From Streptomyces griseochromogenes (GTDB taxonomy: Bacteria > Actinomycetota > Actinomycetes > Streptomycetales > Streptomycetaceae), in assembly GCF_001542625.1 (NCBI RefSeq), contig NZ_CP016279.1:1488001-1552000 (forward strand): DNA of 64,000 bases. The letters are read 5' to 3'. Of the stretch, positions 42,707 through 50,886 are shown piece by piece (position 1 is the stretch's first letter; each line of letters begins with the position of its first letter). The notes under the pieces are model-generated. The model was not told the origin of the DNA. It made no database searches and worked only from the letters and a program-made list of their open reading frames with translations. The position numbers and the translations under genes are program-made.

Positions 42707-43200
42707 CCGCGCCCAGTACCTACGGCCTGAGCAGTGAAGCCCGCAATCTGCACTGGCTGCTGACCAACCTGGTCGAGGAAGTACCCGGCATCCAGTCCGT
42801 CGCGGTCGTCTCCTCCGACGGCCTGCTCCTGCTCTCCTCCGACCCCGCACGCACCGCGGAGTCGAGGGAGAGGCGCCGCCCCAAGGGCCCCCGAGGCTCC
42901 TCCGCCGACCTCGCCACCATCGTCTCCGGCATCGGCAGCCTCACCGTCGGCGCCGCCCGGCTGATGGAGTTCGGCGGGGTCAAGCACACGATGATCGCGA
43001 TGGACGAGGGCAGCCTCTTCGTGATGTCGATCAGCGACGGCTCACTGCTCGGCGTACACGGCTCCGCGGAGTGCGACATGAGCGTGGTGGCGTACCACAT
43101 GGCACTGTTCGTCGGCCGCGCCGGCCACGTCCTGACCCCGGAACTCCGCAGCGAGCTGCGGAAGTCCATGGAGGCCGAGTCGACCCGGAGCGCCCGATGA
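42703..43200 (+). CDS. cvnB: Conservon roadblock/LC7 protein CvnB
   Basis: The 165-residue protein is of the roadblock/LC7 type: LHWLLTNLVEEVPGIQSVAV near residue 14 and MAMDEGSLFVMSISDGSLLGV-like strands later. Roadblock proteins in conservons act on or scaffold the GTPase CvnD. The start is TTG at 42703, overlapping the cvnA stop and preceded by GGAGG at 8 bases. The stop overlaps the cvnC start (ATGA). An insertion rich in Arg/Pro (SRERRRPKGPRGSS) lies at about residues 54-67. Confidence 0.92.
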   Translation: MTAPSTYGLSSEARNLHWLLTNLVEEVPGIQSVAVVSSDGLLLLSSDPARTAESRERRRPKGPRGSSADLATIVSGIGSLTVGAARLMEFGGVKHTMIAMDEGSLFVMSISDGSLLGVHGSAECDMSVVAYHMALFVGRAGHVLTPELRSELRKSMEAESTRSAR

Positions 43201-43625
43201 GCGGCCCGGCTGCCGGCAGGCAGCAGCTCCCCGTGCGCGGCGGCGACCGCAAGCCCGCCCGCGTCCGCCCCTACTCGCTCACCGGTGGCCGTACCCGCTT
43301 CGGCCACGTTCTCCTCGTGGAGACGTTCGTGTCCAGCACGGCCGCGCTGGAGGCTCCCGAGGAGCGCAAGGAGCTGACGAACAGCTCTCCGACGACCCGG
43401 GTCATGCCGGAGATGAGGGCCATCGTCGAACTGTGCCGCCGTATGCGCACGGTGGCCGAGATAGCCGCGCTGCTGAGAATGCCGCTCGGCGTGGTCCGCG
43501 TCCTGCTGAGCGATCTCGCGGACCAGGGAAAGATCCGTGTGTACGGCACCGGGACCGGTCACGGCACCGGCCGCCCGGACCGCGCTCTGCTGGAAAGGGT
43601 GCTCAGTGGACTCCGCCGTCTCTGA
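43197..43625 (+). CDS. cvnC: Conservon DUF742 protein CvnC
   Basis: A 142-residue DUF742 protein: a basic N-terminus, RVRPYSLTGGRTRFGHVLLV, and a winged-helix-like C-terminal half (ELCRRMRTVAEIAALLRMPL, then VRVLLSDLADQGKI). It is the third conserved member of every conservon and is thought to bridge roadblock protein and GTPase. Start overlaps cvnB stop by four bases; the 3' end overlaps cvnD by 20 bases. Confidence 0.93.
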   Translation: MSGPAAGRQQLPVRGGDRKPARVRPYSLTGGRTRFGHVLLVETFVSSTAALEAPEERKELTNSSPTTRVMPEMRAIVELCRRMRTVAEIAALLRMPLGVVRVLLSDLADQGKIRVYGTGTGHGTGRPDRALLERVLSGLRRL

Positions 43626-44253
43626 CGTCACCGGCGTCACCCCTCTCGTCTCCGGTTTCGCCGAGCCCGACGAGGACCTGAAGGCCTGGCAGCTGGACCG
43701 CAACCGGGCCCCCGTCGCCACGAAGATCGTGGTCGCGGGCGGCTTCGGCGTCGGCAAGACCACCTTGGTCACGACCGTCTCGGAGATCACGCCGCTGCAG
43801 ACCGAGGCGCTGATGACCGAGGCGAGCGAGGGCACCGACGACCTCTCCGCCACACCGGGCAAGCTGACCACCACGGTGGCCATGGACTACGGCCGCCTCA
43901 CGCTCGACGACGATCTGGTGCTCTACCTGTTCGGCACGCCGGGCCAGCAGCGGTTCTGGTTCATGTGGGACGACCTGGTGCGCGGCGCGATCGGCGCCGT
44001 CGTCCTCGCCGACACCCGCCGGCTGAAGGACTGTTTCCCCGCACTGGACTACTTCGAGAGCTGCGGGCTGCCGTACGTCGTCGCGGTCAACCACTTCGAC
44101 GGCAGCGAGCTGTTCGAGCCGGAGGACGTGCGCGAGGCACTGACGATCCCCGCGCACATCCCTGTCATGATCATGGACGCGCGGCGCCGGATCTCGGCGA
44201 TCGAGACCCTCCTGGCCCTGGTGGGTCACGCGCTGGACGAAACCCCCGAGTAG
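43606..44253 (+). CDS. cvnD: Conservon small GTPase CvnD
   Basis: The 215-residue protein is a Ras-like GTPase. The P loop is GGFGVGKTT at about residues 45-52, switch II is LFGTPGQQRFWFMWDDLV, and the NKxD position reads AVNHFDG (NHFD), as is common in this bacterial subfamily. It hydrolyses GTP and is the output of the conservon. The GTG at 43606 sits 20 bases inside cvnC with AAAGGG upstream. A flavoprotein monooxygenase gene follows after 28 bases. Confidence 0.93.
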   Translation: MDSAVSDVTGVTPLVSGFAEPDEDLKAWQLDRNRAPVATKIVVAGGFGVGKTTLVTTVSEITPLQTEALMTEASEGTDDLSATPGKLTTTVAMDYGRLTLDDDLVLYLFGTPGQQRFWFMWDDLVRGAIGAVVLADTRRLKDCFPALDYFESCGLPYVVAVNHFDGSELFEPEDVREALTIPAHIPVMIMDARRRISAIETLLALVGHALDETPE

Positions 44254-44281
44254 TCCCCAGCCCCGTAGGAGAAACACCCGT

Positions 44282-45535
44282 ATGCGGAAGATACTCGTCG
44301 TCGGAGCCGGCCAGTCCGGACTCCAGCTCGCCCTCGGCCTGCAGTCGCACGGCTACGAGGTCACCCTGATGTCGAACCGGACCGCGGACGAGATCCGCTC
44401 CGGCCGCGTCATGTCGACGCAGTGCATGTTCGACACGGCCCTGGAGCACGAGCGCGATCTCCAGCTGAACTTCTGGGAGTCCCAGGCCCCGAAGATCGAA
44501 GGACTCGGCGTCTCGGTCGCGGCCCCCGGCTCGCACGACCCCGGTCCGACCCAGCGGGCGATCGACTGGGTGGGCAGGCTCGACGGGTACGCGCAGTCGG
44601 TCGACCAGCGGGTGAAGATGGCCGGCTGGATGGAGACCTTCGCCGAGCGCGGCGGCCAGCTGGTCATCCACGGCGCGGCGGTGGGCGACCTCGACTACTT
44701 CTCCCGCACCTACGACCTCGTCCTGGTCGCGGCGGGCAAGGGCGAACTGGTGTCGATGTTCGCCCGTGACCCGGAGCGCTCCCCGTACACCGAGCCGCAG
44801 CGCGCTCTCGCGGTGGCGTACGTGCACGGACTCGGCCCGCGCGCCGAGCACCCGGACTTCCACGCGGTGCGCTGCAACGTGGTGCCCGGCGTCGGTGAGC
44901 TGTTCATCATGCCGACGCTCACCACCTCCGGGCCGGCCGACATCCTCTTCTGGGAGGGCATACCCGGCGGCCCGCTCGATGTCTTCAACGGCGTCAAGGA
45001 CCCGGCGGAGCACCTCTCCCTGACCCTGGAACTCATGGAGAAGTTCACTCCCTGGGAGTATGCGCGGGCGTCGAAGGTCGAACTGACGGACGCCGGTGGC
45101 ACCTTGGCCGGCCGCTACGCCCCGACCGTCCGCAACCCCATCGGCCGGCTGCCCTCCGGCGGGCTGGTCCTCGGCGTGGCCGACGTGGTCGTCGCCAACG
45201 ACCCGATCACCGGGCAGGGTTCCAACTCCGCGTCCAAGTGCGCGGCCGCCTACCTCGCCTCGATCCTGGAGCGGGAGGACAAGCCGTTCGACGAGGAGTG
45301 GATGGACAGCACCTTCGAGCGGTACTGGGCCACGGCACAGCACGTCACCAAGTGGACCAACGCGATGCTGGCACCGCCGCCGGAGCATGTGCTGAACCTC
45401 CTCGGCGCGGCGGGGCAGCTGCCGACGGTGGCCGACCGTTTCGCCAATGCGTTCAACGACCCCTCCGACTTCGAGAACTTCTTCTACGACCCGGAGAAGA
45501 CAGCCGCCTACCTGGCCTCGGTCGCCGGCGCGTGA
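44282..45535 (+). CDS. Styrene/indole monooxygenase-family flavoprotein
   Basis: The 417-residue protein resembles StyA-type external flavoprotein monooxygenases that epoxidise styrene or indole with FADH2 from a reductase partner. The FAD-binding GxGxxG is VVGAGQSGLQLALGL at the N-terminus; a GD-like motif is GLVLGVADVVVANDPITGQG (near residue 297) and the SNSASKCA helix follows. No StyB-type flavin reductase is adjacent. It is in line with the conservon, 28 bases after cvnD and with AGGAG before the ATG, so it is probably part of that operon. Some conservons carry a cytochrome P450 (CvnE) here; this may be an analogous output enzyme. Confidence 0.85.
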   Translation: MRKILVVGAGQSGLQLALGLQSHGYEVTLMSNRTADEIRSGRVMSTQCMFDTALEHERDLQLNFWESQAPKIEGLGVSVAAPGSHDPGPTQRAIDWVGRLDGYAQSVDQRVKMAGWMETFAERGGQLVIHGAAVGDLDYFSRTYDLVLVAAGKGELVSMFARDPERSPYTEPQRALAVAYVHGLGPRAEHPDFHAVRCNVVPGVGELFIMPTLTTSGPADILFWEGIPGGPLDVFNGVKDPAEHLSLTLELMEKFTPWEYARASKVELTDAGGTLAGRYAPTVRNPIGRLPSGGLVLGVADVVVANDPITGQGSNSASKCAAAYLASILEREDKPFDEEWMDSTFERYWATAQHVTKWTNAMLAPPPEHVLNLLGAAGQLPTVADRFANAFNDPSDFENFFYDPEKTAAYLASVAGA

Positions 45536-45619
45536 CAGGCCCCTGACCTGCGGTCGGGCTCTCGTTGTCGGTCGTCGTCGGCGCTGTGGCTGGTCGCGCC
45601 CGCGCGGCGGAACCGCATG

Positions 45620-46675
45620 TCAAGCGGGGTCCTGCCTCCCTGAGTGGTTGTCCGGACGTACGGCGCCGAGTACCGGAAACGACGCCAGAGGTGAGAGCTT
45701 GATCTTCTCGCCCGTTCTGGGGGCCTGTACGACCTCTCCGTCGCCCACGTACATCGCCACGTGGGTGGCCTCGGGGAAGTAGATGATCAGGTCGCCGGGG
45801 CGCAGGGTGCTCAGGGGGACTCTCTTGAGCTGAGCCCATTGTTCCTGGCTGGTGCGGGGGATCGGGGTGCCCGCGTGGTCCCAGGCCTGGGAGGTCAGGC
45901 CCGAGCAGTCGTAGGAGCCGGGGCCCTGAGCGCCCCACTGGTACGGCTTGCCGATCTGGTCCATGGCGTAGCGGACCGCACGGTTCCCCTCGGGGGTCGG
46001 GGGCCGGCCGTCGTCGCCCAGGGCGCCCGAGGCCGTCAGCTTCTGCTGGGCGTCGGCGACCCCCTGCCGCTCCAGCCCGGTCACCGCGCTCATCTGTTCC
46101 GGAGTGAGGGCGGCGAGGAGCCGTTCGACGCCGGAGAGCCTGGCCCTGACGTCGTCGCGCTCCTTCTTCTGCCGGTCGGCGAGGGCGAGCTGCGCGTCCA
46201 GGACCTTGCGGGCCGACCTGGCCAGCGCGTCCTTCTTCTTCTCCGCGCCGGTCAGCCGGGCCACCGTCTCGACGCGCTCGCGGGCCAGCCGTCCGATGAC
46301 ATGGCCCTCGTCCAGCGCGTGCTGCGGGTCGCGGGCGAGCAGCAGCCGGACGTAGGGGGAGAGTTCGGTGCTGTTCTGGTACTGCTGCCGGGCCAGGCGT
46401 CCGGCCTGGATGCGGCTGTCCTGCAGGGCCAGCCGGGCGCGGGCCAGTTCGCCGTCGACGCGGGTCACTTCGGCCCGCCGGCGCTTGAGCTGCTCCGCGG
46501 TGGCGTTGTAGGTCTCGGTGGCCTGCTCGGCCTGCCGGTACAGCTGTTGAAGGTCCGTCAGCAGCTGGGCGACGGACCGCTGCGGCACGGGTGCGGCCGT
46601 GGCGGGTACGGGTGCGAGGACGGCCTGGGCCGCCACCGTGGCCGTACACGCCAGGCGCAGCAGCACTCCTGACAC
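45620..46675 (-). CDS. Secreted NlpC/P60 peptidase with coiled coil
   Basis: The 351-residue protein has a signal peptide (about 1-30, GVLLRLACTATVAAQAVLAP), a long coiled coil (about 35-200, RRRAEVTRVDGELARARLAL and similar), and a C-terminal NlpC/P60 domain (about 225-345) with catalytic Cys in SYDCSGLTSQAWDHAG and His in EATHVAMYVGDGEVVQA. It is a D,L-endopeptidase of the RipA/PcsB style that cuts peptidoglycan stems. Start GTG with GGAGG 7 bases upstream; a strong hairpin lies just before the site. Confidence 0.93.
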   Translation of the reverse strand: MSGVLLRLACTATVAAQAVLAPVPATAAPVPQRSVAQLLTDLQQLYRQAEQATETYNATAEQLKRRRAEVTRVDGELARARLALQDSRIQAGRLARQQYQNSTELSPYVRLLLARDPQHALDEGHVIGRLARERVETVARLTGAEKKKDALARSARKVLDAQLALADRQKKERDDVRARLSGVERLLAALTPEQMSAVTGLERQGVADAQQKLTASGALGDDGRPPTPEGNRAVRYAMDQIGKPYQWGAQGPGSYDCSGLTSQAWDHAGTPIPRTSQEQWAQLKRVPLSTLRPGDLIIYFPEATHVAMYVGDGEVVQAPRTGEKIKLSPLASFPVLGAVRPDNHSGRQDPA

Positions 46676-46682
46676 GTCATCA

Positions 46683-46726
46683 CCTCCGATGCGGGGCGAG
46701 CGGACCCTCCGCCCGCCTTCGCATCG
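46683..46726 (-). promoter_or_regulatory. 5'-leader hairpin abutting the ribosome-binding site of the NlpC/P60 gene
   Basis: On the minus strand a long stem (CGATGCG 46687-46693 with CGCATCG 46720-46726, extended inside by about eight G-C pairs) ends at the GGAGG (46683-46687) of the peptidase gene. It could limit translation or be a regulator-binding structure. It does not match the c-di-AMP riboswitch known ahead of some NlpC/P60 genes. Confidence 0.5.
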
Positions 46727-46787
46727 TGATAATCAGACGTGTCCCCGCGGTGTGCGCAGCATCGATGCGCCGTCCGGCGCAACCTTC

Positions 46788-47117
46788 TCACCCGGTCGGG
46801 TCATCCGACTTGCGGGACTTCGTATTGTCGGGCTTGGACCAGGGCCACCTGACGCGCCCGCCTCGGCCCCCCGTGTCGCCCTCGGCGGCATACTGGTACT
46901 TCCACCCCTGCACCAGGCCCAGCTTGCCGCTGTGCCCCCTCGGCACACGGCGATAGACCAGCACGGTGGGCGGGCCGCCGGCCGCGTCCGGGACGGGGAT
47001 GCGGTACGTCTTCGGGGGGTGGCCGGTCATGCCCAGCAGCACGGGCAGCACGCGCCCGTCCATGGGGCCGCCCTCGAAGGGGGTGTCCTGACTCTTCACG
47101 GTCTCAGTCTCGGCCAT
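46788..47117 (-). CDS. Hypothetical conserved Streptomyces protein
   Basis: The 109-residue protein has no signal peptide or membrane helix. It contains TPFEGGPMDGRVLPVLLGMT, a Pro-rich middle with PPKTYRIPVPDAA, and a short hydrophobic/aromatic C-terminal portion (LGLVQGWKYQYAAEG) followed by a basic tail. This looks like a family of small actinobacterial proteins with no known function. The ATG is 14 bases inside the TetR gene's 3' end, so translation is probably coupled. Confidence 0.7.
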   Translation of the reverse strand: MAETETVKSQDTPFEGGPMDGRVLPVLLGMTGHPPKTYRIPVPDAAGGPPTVLVYRRVPRGHSGKLGLVQGWKYQYAAEGDTGGRGGRVRWPWSKPDNTKSRKSDDPTG

Positions 47118-47760
47118 CCTCGGTGAGCTCGCCGACGAGGGCTGCCGTCTGCGGGTCGCGGGCCGCGGTCACCGTGAGGACGGCCACGAACTGCTCGACC
47201 AGCCAGTCGCGCAGCTCCTCGGCCGGGGGCTGCTTGTCCTCGTCCAGCCAGATCAGGGAGGCCGCCTCCACCGCCGTGATCCACATCCGTACGGTCATCC
47301 GCAGCCGCGGGCCCGGCTCCGAGACGCCGAGATGGCTGAAGATGTGCTCGGCGGCGGCCCGGCGCACCCCGTCCACCGTGGCCGTGGTCCGGGACGTCTC
47401 CACCACACTGCCGCCCTGGAGCAGCGCGCTGAAGCCGGTGTCGTGCTCGTCCACGAAGGCCAGATAGCGGTCGAGGGCGTGGGACAGGCGGGGCAGCGGG
47501 GGGCCCTCGCGGGGCTCGTCGAAGCACTGGCGCAGTTCCTCGGCGGCCGAGCTCAGAGCGGCTTCGTACAGCTGCTGCTTGCCGCCGGGAAAGTACCGGT
47601 ACACCAGCGGACGGGAGACTCCGGCCGCCTCCGCCACGTCGTCCAGGGACACGTCCTCCGGTGCGCGGTGCGCGAAGAGAGTGAGCGCGGCGTCGAGGAG
47701 CTGACTTCGTCGCTCCTCGACGCTGAGCCGACGGTAGGCGGGGGAGGCGGCCGGGGTCAT
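47104..47760 (-). CDS. TetR-family transcriptional regulator
   Basis: A 218-residue TetR regulator. The N-terminal HTH is complete (about 15-62: RRSQLLDAALTLFAHRAPED, then VSLDDVAEAAGVSRPLVYRYF). The ligand-binding half (65-215) is helical and non-descript. The ATG giving MTPAASPAYRRLSVEE was chosen. It lies 62 bases downstream of a diiron oxygenase on the same strand; the likely operator is in the divergent region 48762-48884, but no clear palindrome was found there. Confidence 0.92.
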   Translation of the reverse strand: MTPAASPAYRRLSVEERRSQLLDAALTLFAHRAPEDVSLDDVAEAAGVSRPLVYRYFPGGKQQLYEAALSSAAEELRQCFDEPREGPPLPRLSHALDRYLAFVDEHDTGFSALLQGGSVVETSRTTATVDGVRRAAAEHIFSHLGVSEPGPRLRMTVRMWITAVEAASLIWLDEDKQPPAEELRDWLVEQFVAVLTVTAARDPQTAALVGELTEDGRD

Positions 47761-47822
47761 GGCCAGCAGCCTAATCGCCGTGGGGGTCCGGGGTGGCGGC
47801 CCACGACCGCTCGCGGCCCGTG

Positions 47823-48761
47823 TCAGGCCAGCAGCCCCGACGCCCTCCACAGCCGCCGTCCCACTCCCCTGAGCACCCCGATGTCGTCCAGGAAGTCGGT
47901 CAACCGCTTCGCGCCGTTCTGCATGACCTCCCGCCGGTGCCCGCTCGCCTTCACCTGGGCCATCGCCTCCCGCTTGTCGAGGCCCACGTTGGTGTACACC
48001 TCGGGATTGACGAAGGCGACCGAGAACACCCGGGCGAACTCGCCGGACGTGACCCGGGTGAACTCCTGCGACCACTTCGGGGCCGTCAGCATCTGGCGGC
48101 GCAGTTCCTCGCGGGCGTAGCGGACGTGCCGGGCCTCCTCGACCACGTGGATGCGGGTGACGCCGCGGACCAGGGGCTGTATCCGCTCGTCAGGGAAGGT
48201 CAGCCGCTGCATCCAGTCCAGGACCTCCTCGCCGAGCAGGGTGGCCGTGAAGGAGCCGGGAGTGGTCGAGACGGTCTTGAACAGACGGCCCAGGTTCCGG
48301 TGGGCGCGGCTCACCGGGTACCACGGGGCGTCACCCCGTGCGATCAGCCGCGCGAACATCTTCGAGTGCCGGCACTCGTCCTCGATCTCGGTCAGGGCGT
48401 ACCGGACGTGCGCGCTCGTCGCGGCCTTGTCGTAGATGTGCCGGACCAGCAACTGCATCAGGATGATCTCGAACCAGATGCCGAGCGAGGCCAGCGCGGC
48501 CGACTCGTGCTGGGAGAGCAGGATCCGCTGCTCCTCGCCCATCCGCCGCCACAGCGGAGTGTCGTAGAGCGAGACCAGTTCCGGCGGCCAGAACCACTTG
48601 CCCTCCTCGAAGGGCGCCTCCCAGTCCAGTTCCTCGTCCGGGTCGAAGGAGTGCTTGGCGGAAGAGGCGAGCAGTCGCTCGGCCACCTGTTCGCGGTCCT
48701 TGAGCAGACCGAGCGCGTCGCGCAGTCCCTCCAGCGCGTCCGCTTCCGTCAGGGTCGTCAT
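47823..48761 (-). CDS. AurF-like diiron oxygenase
   Basis: The 312-residue protein matches the AurF (p-aminobenzoate N-oxygenase) diiron family. Iron ligands are in the helices with SQHESAALASLGIWFE (near residue 85), EIEDECRHSKMFARL (near 127), LLGEEVLDWMQ (near 175) and VVEEARHVRYAREEL (near 210). Such enzymes use O2 at a carboxylate-bridged diiron centre to oxidise amines or related groups. It is divergent from another diiron protein and followed by TetR. No biosynthetic cluster surrounds it, so a core metabolic or detoxifying role is possible. Confidence 0.88.
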   Translation of the reverse strand: MTTLTEADALEGLRDALGLLKDREQVAERLLASSAKHSFDPDEELDWEAPFEEGKWFWPPELVSLYDTPLWRRMGEEQRILLSQHESAALASLGIWFEIILMQLLVRHIYDKAATSAHVRYALTEIEDECRHSKMFARLIARGDAPWYPVSRAHRNLGRLFKTVSTTPGSFTATLLGEEVLDWMQRLTFPDERIQPLVRGVTRIHVVEEARHVRYAREELRRQMLTAPKWSQEFTRVTSGEFARVFSVAFVNPEVYTNVGLDKREAMAQVKASGHRREVMQNGAKRLTDFLDDIGVLRGVGRRLWRASGLLA

Positions 48762-48884
48762 GGCTCCCTCACCTCGTTACCCGGCGGTACAGATTCCGCT
48801 CCTTATGAGACTGCCTGTCAGCAAGCTCGTCAATCCCTTGCACATGACTTGTTGACTCGGCGTCTACGTGTGAGCCTGCGAGGT

Positions 48885-49994
48885 ATGCCGACCTATGACC
48901 TGTACGCCAACGAGCCCCAGGACTCCCCCTGGCAGGTGCCCGCGAGCGGCGCGGCCCGGTTCAGCTGGGAGTACGACGAGGGCCGTGACCGCCTGCTCGC
49001 CCTGTACCAGAAGGGCAAGGACAAGCAGTGGGACGGGCAGAAGCGCATCGACTGGGACCTGGAGGTCGACCCGTACGACCCGCTCGGCACCCCCGACGAG
49101 TCGATGGCGCTCTACGGCACCCCGTACTGGGCCAAGCTCACCGACAAGGACAAGGGCGACCTGCGCCGGCACTACGCCTCCTGGCAGTTCAGCCAGTTCC
49201 TGCACGGCGAGCAGGGCGCGATGATCTGCGCGGCGCGGATCGTGGAGTCGGTGCCCGACATGGACGCCAAGTTCTACTCGGCGACCCAGACGATGGACGA
49301 GGCCCGGCACGCCGAGATCTACGGCCGCTTCCTGCACGAGAAGGTCGGGATGCTCTACCCGATCAACGACAACCTGCAGTCCCTCCTCGGCGACACGCTC
49401 CGCGACAGCCGCTGGGACATGCCCTATCTGGGCATGCAGGTCCTGATCGAGGGGCTGGCCCTCGCCGCGTTCGGCATGATCCGCGACACCACCACCAAGC
49501 CGCTGCCCAAGCAGATCCTCGCCTACATCATGCAGGACGAGGCCCGGCACGTGGCCTTCGGTCGCATGGCGCTGCGCGACTACTACCAGCAGCTCACCGA
49601 CGCCGAACTGCGTGAGCGCGAGGAGTTCGTGATCGAGGGCTGCTACCTGATGCGCGACCGGCTGCGCGGCGTCGAGGTCCTGGAGAACTTCGGCATCCCG
49701 AAGGCGGAGGCCGGGCAGCTCAGCGAGAACTCCGAGTTCCTCCAGCTCTTCCGGCGCCTCCTGTTCAGCCGCATCGTGCCCTGTGTGAAGGACATCGGCC
49801 TGTGGGGCAAGCGGCTCCAGGAGGCCTATGTCGACATGGGCGTCTTCGAGATGGGCGACTCCAACCTGGATCTGCTGATGGCCCAGGACGAGGAGATAGC
49901 CGAGCAACTGGACGCGGAGCGGTTCGCGGCGGAGGAGCGGGAGCGGGTGGCGGAGGTGCGGGAGGCGATCGAGTCGGGGGCGGCCGAGGCCTGA
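48885..49994 (+). CDS. Ferritin-like diiron protein
   Basis: A 369-residue protein of the ferritin-like/R2-like superfamily. Two ExxH-type pairs are plain: FLHGEQGAMICAARI and QTMDEARHAEIYGRF (about residues 108-150), then LIEGLALAAFGMI and QDEARHVAFGRMAL (about 190-235). The repeated DEARH is the hallmark. Function is unassigned; similar proteins are annotated as diiron oxygenases or long-chain fatty-acid-type desaturase-like enzymes. The ATG gives MPTYDLYANE. It is divergent from the AurF-like gene, 123 bases apart, so the two may be co-regulated by TetR and act together. Confidence 0.85.
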   Translation: MPTYDLYANEPQDSPWQVPASGAARFSWEYDEGRDRLLALYQKGKDKQWDGQKRIDWDLEVDPYDPLGTPDESMALYGTPYWAKLTDKDKGDLRRHYASWQFSQFLHGEQGAMICAARIVESVPDMDAKFYSATQTMDEARHAEIYGRFLHEKVGMLYPINDNLQSLLGDTLRDSRWDMPYLGMQVLIEGLALAAFGMIRDTTTKPLPKQILAYIMQDEARHVAFGRMALRDYYQQLTDAELREREEFVIEGCYLMRDRLRGVEVLENFGIPKAEAGQLSENSEFLQLFRRLLFSRIVPCVKDIGLWGKRLQEAYVDMGVFEMGDSNLDLLMAQDEEIAEQLDAERFAAEERERVAEVREAIESGAAEA

Positions 49995-50023
49995 GTGTCA
50001 CTGATGTGCAGTAACGTGCTGGC

Positions 50024-50860
50024 GTGTCCATGCCTCCGCCGCCACAGCAGCCGCAGTACCCGTACGCTCAGCAGCCTCCGCAGGCTCCGGGACCGTACGG
50101 GCAGCAGCCACCGGGTCCGTACGGCTCCCCCTACCCCCAGCAGCAGCCGTACCCCGCGCAGCCGTACCCCCCGCAGCCCTATCCGCAGCAGCCCTACCCT
50201 GCGTGGGGCATGCCGCCCATGGGACCGCCGCCGAAGAAGAGGCGGGTCGGGCTGGTGCTCGGGATCGTGGGCGGTGTCGTGACCGTCGGCGTCGCGGGCC
50301 TGGTGCTGATCGGGGTGCTGGTCGAGAGCGGCTTCCCCGCGGCGAAGTCGAAGCTCACGCTGCCCCACACGTTGGTGGACGAGGAGTACGTGTTCGCCGA
50401 GGACCTCTCCGCCTCCCAGCGCCAGAAGATCGAGAACGACGCCAACAGCGACCTGAACGCCAAGGACGTCCACGCCGTGGCGGGCCGCTACAGCCCGGGC
50501 GGCGACAGCACCAAGGGCACGCTGCTGGTGTCGGGCATGTACGGCCGCTTCAAGAACCTCGGGACGGTACGCAGCGACATGCTCGAGGGTGCCGCCGACG
50601 TCTCCGACGTGACGGTGGACGAACCCGCGAAGGACGTCACCCCGTCCGGCGCCGGTACAACCGTCAGCTGTGAGGTGCTCACCCAGAAGCGGGCCCTGGT
50701 GACGCTGACCTATCCGGTCTGCGCCTGGGCGGACGGCAACACGGCGGCCGTGGTCGCCGAGGTCGACGCGTCGACGACCGATTCCGCCGACGTGGACCTC
50801 AAGGCCGCAGCCGAGCACACACTCAAGGCCCGCTCCGAGATGATCAAGCCGATCGGCTGA
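50024..50860 (+). CDS. Pro/Gln/Tyr-rich membrane-anchored protein
   Basis: The 278-residue protein begins with about 65 residues of Pro/Gln/Tyr repeats (QQPYPAQPYPPQPYPQ-like), has one membrane helix at about 74-98 (GLVLGIVGGVVTVGVAGLVLI), and a 180-residue extracellular domain of no recognised family. Such PQY-rich anchored proteins are common in Streptomyces with unknown roles. A TAACGT at 50012-50017 lies 6 bases before the GTG at 50024, so the mRNA may be leaderless. An ATG two codons on is the alternative start. Confidence 0.7.
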   Translation: MSMPPPPQQPQYPYAQQPPQAPGPYGQQPPGPYGSPYPQQQPYPAQPYPPQPYPQQPYPAWGMPPMGPPPKKRRVGLVLGIVGGVVTVGVAGLVLIGVLVESGFPAAKSKLTLPHTLVDEEYVFAEDLSASQRQKIENDANSDLNAKDVHAVAGRYSPGGDSTKGTLLVSGMYGRFKNLGTVRSDMLEGAADVSDVTVDEPAKDVTPSGAGTTVSCEVLTQKRALVTLTYPVCAWADGNTAAVVAEVDASTTDSADVDLKAAAEHTLKARSEMIKPIG

Positions 50861-50886
50861 TCGTCAGGCGGCCGGCGCGACCCGTC

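Noticed and set aside
46676-46787. c-di-AMP (ydaO) riboswitch before the NlpC/P60 gene
   Set aside because: Only 112 bases of leader and none of the conserved blocks were found; only a simple hairpin can be supported.
48762-48884. TetR operator between the diiron genes
   Set aside because: Several partial repeats (for example around 48817-48832) are visible, but none has symmetric arms long enough to report as a site.
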